The notes beneath the pieces are model-generated. The model saw nothing but the letters and a program-made list of their open reading frames with translations. It was not told the DNA's origin and ran no database searches. Source: Fasciola hepatica (lineage: Eukaryota > Platyhelminthes > Trematoda > Plagiorchiida > Fasciolidae). Taken from it: a stretch of 64,000 bases of DNA. Positions 52,071 to 63,918 of this stretch are shown here, one piece after another (the stretch's first letter is position 1; every line of letters starts with the position of its first letter). The position numbers and the translations under genes were made by a program. The stretch spans positions 2,728,001 through 2,792,000 of the forward strand of contig CANUEZ040000206.1 of NCBI GenBank assembly GCA_948099385.1, written 5' to 3'.

Positions 52071-54185
52071 GGCATTTCCTTATGAACAATCCAAACAGAT
52101 TGCTCATACAATGCAATAGAGCAGTAGCAGATTAGATTTGTTTATTATGATTCTCCATGCAGCTTGAACACTGAACTGACCATTGAAAATTATGGAAGCA
52201 CTGTACAGCTGTTTGATCCGCTAAGGGAATCATGAGCATTGCACATGGACAGAGCCCACTCGGAGACACGAACAAGGGTTGGGGTGAACGAATGTCAGTC
52301 GAACACCCAAACCACAAGGCTATCCCATATGGGTCTCAACGCTTTGTTCAACATATACACTACATGATATAGCACAATCCCCAAATTGGCTTCGGCTTTC
52401 GCTTTCGCTTTGAACGGTAACAACCAAATTCTCGCACACCGATCCAATCCTATGTTCCATCACTTCTCCATTTATGGGCCTAAGTAAAACCAAGGCATTC
52501 CCTTATGAACAATCCACACAGATTGCTCATACAATGCAATAGAGCAGTAGCAGAGTAGATTTGTATATTATGATTCTCCATGCAGCTTGACCACTGAACT
52601 GACCATTGAAAATTATGGAAGCACTGTACAGCTGTTTGATCCGCTAAGGGAATCATGAGCATTGCACATGGACAGAGCCCACACGGGGACACGAACAAGG
52701 GTTGGGGTGAACGAATGTCAGTCGAACACCCAAACCACAAGGCTATCCGATATGGGTCTCAACGCTTTGTTCAACATATACAATGCACGATATAGCACAA
52801 TCCCCAAATTGGCTTCGGCTTTCGCTTTCGCTTTGAACGGTAACAACCAAATTCTCGCACACCGATCCAATCCTATGTTCCATCACTTCTCTATTTATGG
52901 GCCTAAGTAAAACCAAGGCATTCCCTTATGAACAATCCACACAGATTGCTCATACAATGCAATAGAGCAGTAGCAGAGTAGATTTGTATATTATGATTCT
53001 CCATGCAGCTTGACCACTGAACTGACCATTGAAAATTATGGAAGCACTGTACAGCTGTTTGATCCGCTAAGGGAATCATGAGCATTGCACATGGACAGAG
53101 CCCACACGGGGACACGAACAAGGGTTGGGGTGAACGAATGTCAGTCGAACACCCAAACCACAAGGCTATCCGATATGGGTCTCAAAGCTTTGTTCAACAT
53201 ATACAATACATGATATAGCACAATCCCCAAATTGGCTTCGGCTTTCGCTTTCGCTTTGAACGGTAACAACCAAATTCTCGCACACCGATCCAATCCTATG
53301 TTCCATCACTTCTCTATTTATGGGCCTAAGTAAAACCAAGGCATTTCCTTATGAACAATCCAAACAGATTGCTCATACAATGCAATAGAGCAGTAGCAGA
53401 TTAGATTTGTTTATTATGATTCTCCATGCAGCTTGAACACTGAACTGACCATTGAAAATTATGGAAGCACTGTACAGCTGTTTGATCCGCTAAGGGAATC
53501 ATGAGCATTGCACATGGACAGAGCCCACTCGGAGACACGAACAAGGGTTGGGGTGAACGAATGTCAGTCGAACACCCAAACCACAAGGCTATCCCATATG
53601 GGTCTCAACGCTTTGTTCAACATATACACTACATGATATAGCACAATCCCCAAATTGGCTTCGGCTTTCGCTTTCGCTTTGAACGGTAACAACCAAATTC
53701 TCGCACACCGATCCAATCCTATGTTCCATCACTTCTCCATTTATGGGCCTAAGTAAAACCAAGGCATTCCCTTATGAACAATCCACACAGATTGCTCATA
53801 CAATGCAATAGAGCAGTAGCAGAGTAGATTTGTATATTATGATTCTCCATGCAGCTTGACCACTGAACTGACCATTGAAAATTATGGAAGCACTGTACAG
53901 CTGTTTGATCCGCTAAGGGAATCATGAGCATTGCACATGGACAGAGCCCACACGGGGACACGAACAAGGGTTGGGGTGAACGAATGTCAGTCGAACACCC
54001 AAACCACAAGGCTATCCCATATGGGTCTCAACGCTTTGTTCAACATATACACTACATGATATAGCACAATCCCCAAATTGGCTTCGGCTTTCGCTTTCGC
54101 TTTGAACGGTAACAACCAAATTCTCGCACACCGATCCAATCCTATGTTCCATCACTTCTCTATGTATGGGCCTAAGTAAAACCAA
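51648..54185 (+). repeat. Three-monomer tandem repeat Q-U-Q, two copies (1269 bp each)
   Basis: Copy 1 is 51648, 52071, 52494; copy 2 is 52917, 53340, 53763. U monomers (52071, 53340) carry ggcatttcc, ccaaacagattg, gcagattagatttg and gtttattatg. Both copies have cttctccatttatg at the end of U. The third monomers share the Q head, but 52494 has a P-type tail (atgcacg) and 53763 has cccatatggg. Confidence 0.87.
52494..52916 (+). repeat. Chimeric monomer: Q-type head, P-type tail
   Basis: The first part has gtatattatg, gaccactgaac and attatgg, as in Q; the last part has tctcaacgctttg and acaatgcacg, as in P. The switch lies between about 52617 and 52764, where Q and P are otherwise alike. It is the expected product of unequal exchange or conversion between the two types. 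Confidence 0.75.
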
Positions 54186-55454
54186 GGCATTTCCTTATGA
54201 ACAATCCAAACAGATTGCTCATACAATGCAATAGAGCAGTAGCAGATTAGATTTGTTTATTATGATTCTCCATGCAGCTTGAACACTGAACTGACCATTG
54301 AAAATTATGGAAGCACTGTACAGCTGTTTGATCCGCTAAGGGAATCATGAGCTTCGCACATGGACAGAGCCCACTCGGAGACACGAACAAGGGTTGGGGT
54401 GAACGAATGTCAGTCGAAATCCCAATTCACAGGTCTATTCGATATGGCTCTGAACGCTTTGTTCAACATATACACTACATGATATAGCACAATCCCCAAA
54501 TTGGTTTCGGCTTTCGCTTTCGCTTTGAACGGTAACAACCAAATTCTCGCACACCGATCCAATCCTATGTTCCATCACTTCTCAATTTATGGGCCTAAGT
54601 AAAACCAAGGCATTCCCTTATGAACAATCCACACAGATTGCTCATACAATGCAATAGAGCAGTAGCAGAGTAGATTTGTGTAATACGATTGTCCATGCAG
54701 CTTGAACACTGAACTGACCATTGAAAATTATGGAAGCACTGTACAGCTGTTTGATCCGCTAAGGGAATCATGAGCATTGCACATGGACAGAGCCCACTCG
54801 GAGACACGAACAAGGGTTGGGGTGAACGAATGTCAGTCAAACACCCAAACCACAAGACTATCCGATATGGGTCTCAACGCTTTGTTCAACATATACAATA
54901 CATGATATAGCACAATCCCCAAATTGGCTTCGGCTTTCGCTTTCGCTTTGAACGGTAACAACCAAATTCTCGCACACCGATCCAATCCTATGTTCCATCA
55001 CTTCTCTATTTATGGGCCTAAGTAAAACCAAGGCATTCCCTTATGAACAATCCACACAGATTGCTCATACAATGCAATAGAGCAGTAGCAGAGTAGATTT
55101 GTATAATATGATTCTTCATTCAGATTGAACACCGAACTGACCATTGAAAATTATGGAAGCACTGTACAGCTGTTTGATCCGCTAAGGGAATCATGAGCAT
55201 TGCACATGGACAGAGCCCACTCGGAGACACGAACAAGGGTTGGGGTGAACGAATGTCAGTCGAACACCCAAACCACAAGGCTATCCGATATGGGTCTCAA
55301 CGCTTTGTTCAACATATACACTACATGATATAGCACAATCCCCAAATTGGCTTCGGATTTCGCTTTCGCTTTGAACGGTAACAATCAAATTCTCGCACAC
55401 CGATCCAATCCTATGTTCCATCACTTCTCTATTTATGGGCCTAAGTAAAACCAA
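53763..55454 (+). repeat. Higher-order repeat Q-U-V-W, copy 1 (four monomers, 1692 bp)
   Basis: Q 53763, U 54186, V 54609 (taatacgattgtcc) and W 55032 (cattcagattgaacacc). U 54186 carries gcttcgcac and the altered patch at 54418-54460. The first monomer also closes the preceding three-monomer repeat, so the two higher-order structures overlap by one unit. Confidence 0.85.
54418..54460 (+). other. Altered patch shared by five monomers (first example)
   Basis: The normal gaacacccaaaccacaaggc is replaced by gaaatcccaattcacaggtc, followed by tattcgatatggctctgaac. The same patch is at 56109-56152, 56532-56575 and 58648-58690, and in a further-changed form at 61188-61230. It removes the A-box-like motif of the minus strand. 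The first four are followed by ggtttcgg in place of ggcttcgg. Confidence 0.8.
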
Positions 55455-57992
55455 GGCATTCCCTTATGAACAATCCACACAGATTGCTCATACAATGCAA
55501 TAGAGCAGTAGCAGAGTAGATTTGTATATTATGATTCTCCATGCAGCTTGACCACTGAACTGACCATTGAAAATTATGGAAGCACTGTACAGCTGTTTGA
55601 TCCGCTAAGGGAATCATGAGCATTGCACATGGACAGAGCCCACACGGGGACACGAACAAGGGTTGGGGTGAACGAATGTCAGTCGAACACCCAAACCACA
55701 AGGCTATCCGATATGGGTCTCAACGCTTTGTTCAACATATACACTACATGATATAGCACAATCCCCAAATTGGCTTCGGCTTTCGCTTTGGCTTTGAACG
55801 GTATCAACCAAATTCTCGCACACCGATCCAATCCTATGTTCCATCACTTCTCTATTTATGGGCCTAAGTAAAACCAAGGCATTTCCTTATGAACAATCCA
55901 AACAGATTGCTCATACAATGCAATAGAGCAGTAGCAGATTAGATTTGTTTATTATGATTCTCCATGCAGCTTGAACACTGAACTGACCATTGAAAATTAT
56001 GGAAGCACTGTACAGCTGTTTGATCCGCTAAGGGAATCATGAGCATTGCACATGGACAGAGCCCACTCGGAGACACGAACAAGGGTTGGGGTGAACGAAT
56101 GTCAGTCGAAATCCCAAATCACAGGTCTATTCGATATGGCTCTGAACGCTTTGTTCAACATATACACTACATGATATAGCACAATCCCCAAATTGGTTTC
56201 GGCTTTCGCTTTCGCTTTGAACGGTAACAACCAAATTCTCGCACACCGATCCAATCCTATGTTCCATCACTTCTCAATTTATGGGCCTAAGTAAAACCAA
56301 GGCATTCCCTTATGAACAATCCACACAGATTGCTCATACAATGCAATAGAGCAGTAGCAGAGTAGATTTGTATAATACGATTGTCCATGCAGCTTGAACA
56401 CTGAACTGACCATTGAAAATTATGGAAGCACTGTACAGCTGTTTGATCCGCTAAGGGAATCATGAGCTTCGCACATGGACAGAGCCCACTCGGAGACACG
56501 AACAAGGGTTGGGGTGAACGAATGTCAGTCGAAATCCCAATTCACAGGTCTATTCGATATGGCTCTGAACGCTTTGTTCAACATATACACTACATGATAT
56601 AGCACAATCCCCAAATTGGTTTCGGCTTTCGCTTTCGCTTTGAACGGTAACAACCAAATTCTCGCACACCGATCCAATCCTATGTTCCATCACTTCTCTA
56701 TTTATGGGCCTAAGTAAAACCAAGGCATTCCCTTATGAACAATCCACACAGATTGCTCATACAATGCAATAGAGCAGTAGCAGAGTAGATTTGTATAATA
56801 CGATTGTCCATGCAGCTTGAACACTGAACTGACCATTGAAAATTATGGAAGCACTGTACAGCTGTTTGATCCGCTAAGGGAATCATGAGCATTGCACATG
56901 GACAGAGCCCACACGGGGACACGAACAAGGGTTGGGGTGAACGAATGTCAGTCGAACACCCAAACCACAACGCTATCCGATATGGGTCTCAACGCTTTGT
57001 TCAACATATACAATACATGATATAGCACAATCCCCAAATTGGCTTCGGCTTTCGCCTTCGCTTTGAACGGTAACAACCAAATTCTCGCACACCGATCCAA
57101 TCCTATGTTCCATCACTTCTCTATTTATGGGCCTAAGTAAAACCAAGGCATTCCCTTATGAACAATCCACACAGATTGCTCATACAATGCAACAGAGCAG
57201 TAGCAGAGTAGATTTGTATAATATGATTCTCCATTCAGATTGAACACCGAACTGACCATTGAAAATTATGGAAGCACTGTACAGCTGTTTGATCCGCTAA
57301 GGGAATCATGAGCATTGCACATGGACAGAGCCCACTCGGAGACACGAACAAGGGTTGGGGTGAACGAATGTCAGTCGAACACCCAAACCACAAGGCTATC
57401 CGATATGGGTCTCAACGCTTTGTTCAACATATACACTACATGATATAGCACAATCCCCAAATTGGCTTCGGCTTTCGCATTCGCTTTGAACGGTAACAAC
57501 CAAATTCTCGCACACCAATCCAATCCTATGTTCCATCAATTCTCTATTTATGGGCCTAAGTAAAACCAAGGCAATCCCTTATGAACAATCCACACAGATT
57601 GCTCATACAATGCAATAGAGCAGTAGCAGAGTAGATTTGGATAATACGATTCTCCATGCAGCTTGAACACTGAACTGACCATTGAAAATTATGGAAGCAC
57701 TGTACAGCTGTTTGATCCGCTAAGGGAATCATGAGCATTGCACATGGACAGAGCCCACACGGGGACACGAACAAGGGTTGGGGTGAACGAATGTCAGTCG
57801 AACACCTAAACCACAAGGCTATCCCATATGGGTCTGAAAGCTTTGTTCAACATATACAATACATGATATAGCACAATCCCCAAATTGGCTTCGGATTTCG
57901 CTTTCGCTTTGAACGGTAACAACCAAATTCTCGCACACCGATCCAATCCTATGTTCCATCACTTCTCTATTTATGGGCCTAAGTAAAACCAA
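55455..57992 (+). repeat. Higher-order repeat Q-U-V-V-W-X, copy 2 (six monomers, 2538 bp)
   Basis: Q 55455, U 55878, V 56301, V 56724, W 57147 and X 57570. Relative to its neighbours this copy has one additional V and one additional unit (X: gcaatccctt, ttggataatacg, cacacgggg, tctgaaagctttg). V 56301 has a U-type second half. Confidence 0.83.
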
Positions 57993-59684
57993 CGCATTCC
58001 CTTATGAACAATCCACACAGATTGCTCATACAATGCAATAGAGCAGTAGCAGAGTAGATTTGTATATTATGATTCTCCATGCAGCTTGACCACTGAACTG
58101 ACCATTGAAAATTATGGAAGCACTGTACAGCTGTTTGATCCGCTAAGGGAATCATGAGCATTGCACATGGACAGAGCCCACTCGGATACACGAACAAGGG
58201 TTGGGGTGAACGAATGTCAGTCGAACACCCAAACCACAAGGCTATCCGATATGGGTCTCAACGCTTTGTTCAACATATACACTACATGATATAGCACAAT
58301 CCCCAAATTGGCTTCGGCTTTCGCTTTGGCTTTGAACGGTATCAACCAAATTCTCGCACACCGATCCAATCCTATGTTCCATCACTTCTCTATTGATGGG
58401 CCTAAGTAAAACCAAGGCATTTCCTTATGAACAATCCAAACAGATTGCTCATACAATGCAATAGAGCAGTAGCAGATTAGATTTGTTTATTATGATTCTC
58501 CATGCAGCTTGAACACTGAACTGACCATTGAAAATTATGGAAGCACTGTACAGCTGTTTGATCCGCTAAGGGAATCATGAGCATTGCACATGGACAGAGC
58601 CCACTCGGAGACACGAACAAGGGTTGGGGTGAACGAATGTCAGTCGAAATCCCAATTCACAGGTCTATTCGATATGGCTCTGAACGCTTTGTTCAACATA
58701 TACAATACATGATATAGCACAATCCCCAAATTGGTTTCGGCTTTCGCTTTCGCTTTGAACGGTAACAACCAAATTCTCGCACACCGATCCAATCCTATGT
58801 TCCATCACTTCTCAATTTATGGGCCTAAGTAAAACCAAGGCATTCCCTTATGAACAATCCCCACAGATTGCTCATACAATGCAATAGAGCAGTAGCAGAG
58901 TAGATTTGTATAATACGATTGTCCATGCAGCTTGAACACTGAACTGACCATTGAAAATTATGGAAGCACTGTACAGCTGTTTGATCCGCTAAGGGAATCA
59001 TGAGCATTGCACATAGACAGAGCCCACTCGGAGACACGAACAAGGGTTGGGGTGAACGAATGTCAGTCGAACACCCAAACCACAAGGCTATCCCATATGG
59101 GTCTCAACGCTTTGTTCAACATACACAATACATGATATAGCACAATCCCCGAATTGGCTTCGGCTTTCGCTTTCGCTTTGAACGGTAACAACCAAATTCT
59201 CGCACACCGATCCAATCCTATGTTCCATCACTTCTCTATTTATGGGCCTAAGTAAAACCAAGGCATTCCCTTATGAACAATCCAAACAGATTGCTCATAC
59301 AATGCAATAGAGCAGTAGCAGAGTAGATTTGTATAATATGATTCTCCATTCAGATTGAACACTGAACTGACCATTGAAAATTATGGAAGCACTGTACAGC
59401 TGTTTGATCCGCTAAGGGAATCATGAGCATTGCACATGGACAGAGCCCACACGGGGACACGAACAAGGGTTGGGGTGAACGAATGTCAGTCGAACACTCA
59501 AACCACAAGGCTATCCGAAAGGGGTCTCAACGCTTTGTTCAACATATACACTACTTGATATAGCACAATCCCCAAATTGGCTTCGGCTTTCGCTTTCGCT
59601 TTGAACGGTAACAACCAAATTCTCGCACACCGATCCAATCCTATGTTCCATCACTTCTCTATTTATGGGCCTAAGTAAAACCAA
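57993..59684 (+). repeat. Higher-order repeat Q-U-V-W, copy 3 (four monomers, 1692 bp)
   Basis: Q 57993, U 58416, V 58839 and W 59262. Q 57993 shares ggctttgaacggtatcaacc with Q 55455, linking the two blocks directly. W 59262 has a tail (cactcaaacc, gaaaggggtc, cttgat) that is repeated in the next unit, 59685. Confidence 0.84.
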
Positions 59685-60953
59685 GGCATTCCCTTATGAT
59701 CAATCCACACAGATTGCTCATACAATGCAATAGAGCAGTAGCAGAGTAGATTTGTATAATATGATTCTCCATGCAGCTTGAACACTGAACTGACCATTGA
59801 AAATTATGGAAGCACTGTACAGCTGTTTGATCCGCTAAGAGAATCATGAGCATTGCACATGGACAGAGCCCACTCGGAGACACGAACAAGGGTTGGGGTG
59901 AACGAATGTCAGTCGAACACTCAAACCACAAGGCTATCCGAAAGGGGTCTCAACGCTTTGTTCAACATATACACTACTTGATATAGCACAATCCCCAAAT
60001 TGGCTTCGGCTTTCGCTTTCGCTTTGAACGGTAACAACCAAATTCTCGCACACCGATCCAATCCTATGTTTCATCACTTCTCTATTGATGGGCCTAAGTA
60101 AAACCAAGGCATTCCCTTATGAACAATCCACACAAATTGCTCATACAATTCAATAGAGCAGTGGCAGAGTAGATTTGTATAATATGATTCTGCATGCAAC
60201 TTGAACACTGAACTGACCATTGGAAATTATGGGAGCACTGTACAGCTGTTTGATCCGCTAAGGGAATCATGAGCATTGCACATGGACAGAGCCCACTCGG
60301 AGACACGAACAAGGGTTGGGGTGAACGAATGTCAGTCGAACACCCAAACCACAAGGCTATCCGATATGGGTCTCAGCGCTTTGTTCAACATATACACTAC
60401 ATGATATAGCACAATCCCCAAATTGGCTTCGGCTTTCGCTTTCGCTTTGAATGGTAACAACCAAATTCTCGCACACCGATCCAATCCTATGTTCCATCAC
60501 TTCTCTATTTATGGGCCTAAGTAAAACCAAGGCATTCCCTTATGAACAATCCACACAGATTGCTCATAAAATGCAATAGAGCAGTAGCAGAGTAGATTTG
60601 TATAATATGATTCTCCATGCAGCTTGAACACTGCACTGACCATTGAAAATCATGGGAGCACTGTACAGCTGTTTGATCCGCTGAGAGATTCATGAGCATT
60701 GCACATGGACAGAGCCCACACGGGGACACGAACAAGGGTTGGGGTGAACGAATGTCAGTCGAACACCCAAACCACAAGGCTATCCGATATGGGTCTCAAA
60801 GCTTTGTTCAAAATATACACTACATGATATAGCACAATCCCCAAATTGGCTTCGACTTTCGATTTCGCTTTGAACGGTAACAACCAAATTCTCGCACACC
60901 AATCCAATCCCATGTTCCATCACTTCTCTATTTATGGGCCTAAGTAAAACCAA
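59685..60953 (+). repeat. Transitional monomers 142-144
   Basis: Units 59685 (R-like head with cttatgatcaatcc, tail shared with 59262), 60108 (cacacaaattgc, gcagtggcag, gcatgcaacttg) and 60531 (P-like: cataaaatgc, catgggagc, with ctgagagattc) do not fit the blocks on either side. Confidence 0.78.
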
Positions 60954-63918
60954 GGCATTCCCTTATGAACAATCCCCACACAGATTGCTCATACAATGCA
61001 ATGGAGCAGTAGCAGAGTAGATTTGTATAATATGAATCTCCATGGAGCTTGAACACTGAACTGACCATTGAAAATTATGGAAGCACTGTACAGCTGTTTG
61101 ATCCGCTAAGGGAATCATGAGCATTGCACATGGACAGAGCCCACTCGGAGACACGAACAAGGGTTGGGGTGAACGAATGTCAGTCGAAATCCCAATTCAC
61201 AAGTCCATTCGATTTGGCTCTGAACGCTTTGTTCAACATATACACTACATGATATAGCACAATCCCCTAATTGGCTTCGGCTTTCGATTTGGCTTTGAAC
61301 GGTAACAACCAAATTCTCGCACACCGATCCAATCCTATGTTCCATCACTTCTCTATTTATGGGCCTAAGTAAAACCAAGGCATTGCCTTATGAACAATCC
61401 ACACAGATTGCTCATACAATGCAATAGAGCAGTAGTAGAGTAGATTTGTATAATATGATTCTCCATGCAGCTTGAACACTGAACTGACCATTGAAAATTA
61501 TGGAAGCACTGTACAGCTGTTTGATCCGCTAAGGGAATCATGAGCATTGCACATGGACAGAGCCCACTCGGAGACACGAACAAGGGTTGGGGTGAACGAA
61601 TGTCAGTCGAACACCCAAACCACAAGGCTATCCGATATGGGTCTCAACGCTTTGTTCAACATATACACTACTTGATATTGCACAATCCCCAAATTGGCTT
61701 CGGCTTTCGCTTTGGCTTCGAACGGTAACAACCAAATTCTCGCACACCGATCCAATCCTATGTTCCATCACTTCTCTTTTTATGGGCCTAAGTAAAACCA
61801 AGGCATTCCCTTATGAACAATCCACACAGATTGCTCATACAATGCAATAGAGCAGTAGCAGAGTAGATTTGTATAATATGATTCTCCATGCAGCTTGAAC
61901 ACTGCACTGACCATTGAAAATTATGGAAGCACTGTACAGCTGATTGATCCGCTAAGGGAATCATGAGCATTGCACATGGACAGAGCCCACACGGGGACAC
62001 GAACAAGGGTTGGGGTGAACGAATGTCAGTCGAACACCCAAACCACAAGGCTAACCGATATGGGTCTCTACGCTTTGTTCAACATATATACTACATGATA
62101 TAGCACAATCCCCAAATTGGCTTCGGCTTTCGCTTTCGCTTTGAACGGTAATAACCAAATTCTCGCACACCGATCCAATCCTATGTTCCATCACTTCTCT
62201 ATTTATGGGCCTAAGTAAAACCAAGGCATTCCCTTATGAACAATCCACACAGATTGCTCATACAATGCAATAGAGCAGTAGCAGAGTAGATTTGTATAAT
62301 ATGAATCTCCATGGAGCATGAACACTGAACTGACCATTGAAAATTATGGAAGCACTGTACAGCTGTTTGATCCGCTAAAGGAATCATGAGCATTGGATAT
62401 GGACAGAGCCCACACGGGGACACGAACAAGGGTTGGGGTGAACGAATGTCAGTCGAACACTCAAACCACAAGGCGATCCCATATGAGTCTCAACGCTTTG
62501 TTCAACACATACAATACATGATATAGCACAATCCCCAAATTGGCTTCGGCTTTCGCTTTCGCTTTGAACGGTAACAACCAAATTCTCGCACACCGATCCA
62601 ATCCTATGTTCCATCACTTCTCTATTTATGGGCCTAAGTAAAACCAAGGCATTCCCTTATGAACAATCCACACAGATTGCTCATACAATGCAATAGAGCA
62701 GTAGCAGAGTAGATTTGTATAATATGATTCTCCATGCAGCTTGAACACTGCACTGACCATTGAAAATGATGGAAGCACTCTACAGCTGTTTGATCCGCTA
62801 AGGGAATCATGAGCATTGCACATGGACAGAGCCCACACGGGGACACGAACAAGGGTTGGGGTGAACGAATGTCAGTCGAACACCCAAACCACAAGGCTAA
62901 CCGATATGGGTCTCTACGCTTTGTTCAACATATATACTACATGATATAGCACAATCCCCAAATTGGCTTCGGCTTTCGCTTTCGCTTTGAACGGTAACAA
63001 CCAAATTCTCGCACACCGATCCAATCCTATGTTCCATCACTTCTCTATTTATGGGCCTAAGTAAAACCAAGGCATTCCCTTATGAACAATCCACACAGAT
63101 TGCTCATACAATGCAATAGAGCAGTAGTAGAGTAGATTTGTATAATATGATTCTCCATGCAGCTTGAACACTGAACTGACCATTGACAATTATGGAAGCA
63201 CTGTACAGCTGTTTGATCCGCTAAGGGAATGATGAGCATTGCACATGGACAGAGCCCACTCGGAGACACGAACAAGGGTTGGGGTGAACGAATGTCAGTC
63301 GAACACCCAAACCACAAGGCTATCCGATATGGGTCTCAACGCTTTGTTCAACATATACACTACTTGATATTGCACAATCCCCAAATTGGATTCGGCTTTC
63401 GCTTTCGCTTTGAACGGTAACAACCAAATTCTCGCACACCGATCCAATCCTATGTTCCATCACTTCTCTATTTATGGGCCTAAGTAAAACCAAGGCATTC
63501 CCTTATGAACAATCCCCACACAGATTGCTCATACAATGCAATAGAGCAGTAGCAGAGTAGATTTGTATAATATGAATCTCCATGGAGCATGAACACTGAA
63601 CTGACCATTGAAAATTATGGAAGCACTGTACAGCTGTTTGATCCGCTAAAGGAATCATGAGCATTGCACATGGACAGAGCCCACTCGGAGACACGAACAA
63701 GGGTTGGAGTGAACGAATGTCAGTCGAACACTCAAACCACAAGGCGATCCCATATGAGTCTCAACGCTTTGTTCAACACATACAATACATGATATAGCAC
63801 AATCCCCAAATTGGCTTCGGCTTTCGCTTTCGCTTTGAACGGTAACAACCAAATTCTCGCACACCGATCCAATCCTATGTTCCATCACTTCTCTATTTAT
63901 GGGCCTAAGTAAAACCAA
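60954..63918 (+). repeat. Right-end three-monomer period, monomers 145-151
   Basis: Units 60954, 62225 and 63494 share gaatctccatggagc, spaced 1271 and 1269 bp. Units 62225 and 63494 also share gctaaagg, ggcgatcccatatgag and aacacatac. Units 61379 and 63071 share agtagtagag and cttgatattgc. Units 61802 and 62648 share aacactgcactg, gctaaccg, tctctacgc and catatatac. The latter two types appear in opposite order in the two periods. Confidence 0.82.

Noticed and set aside
402..63918. Open frames of 60-95 codons on the minus strand, one in most monomers (for example 2948-3208), and of 62-82 codons on the plus strand (for example 162-350, 44625-44873)
   Set aside because: They recur because the monomer recurs and because 423 is a multiple of three. 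They lack a recognisable domain, are broken by one- and two-base indels in other units, overlap on several frames, and show no sign of codon-level constraint. They are not annotated as genes.
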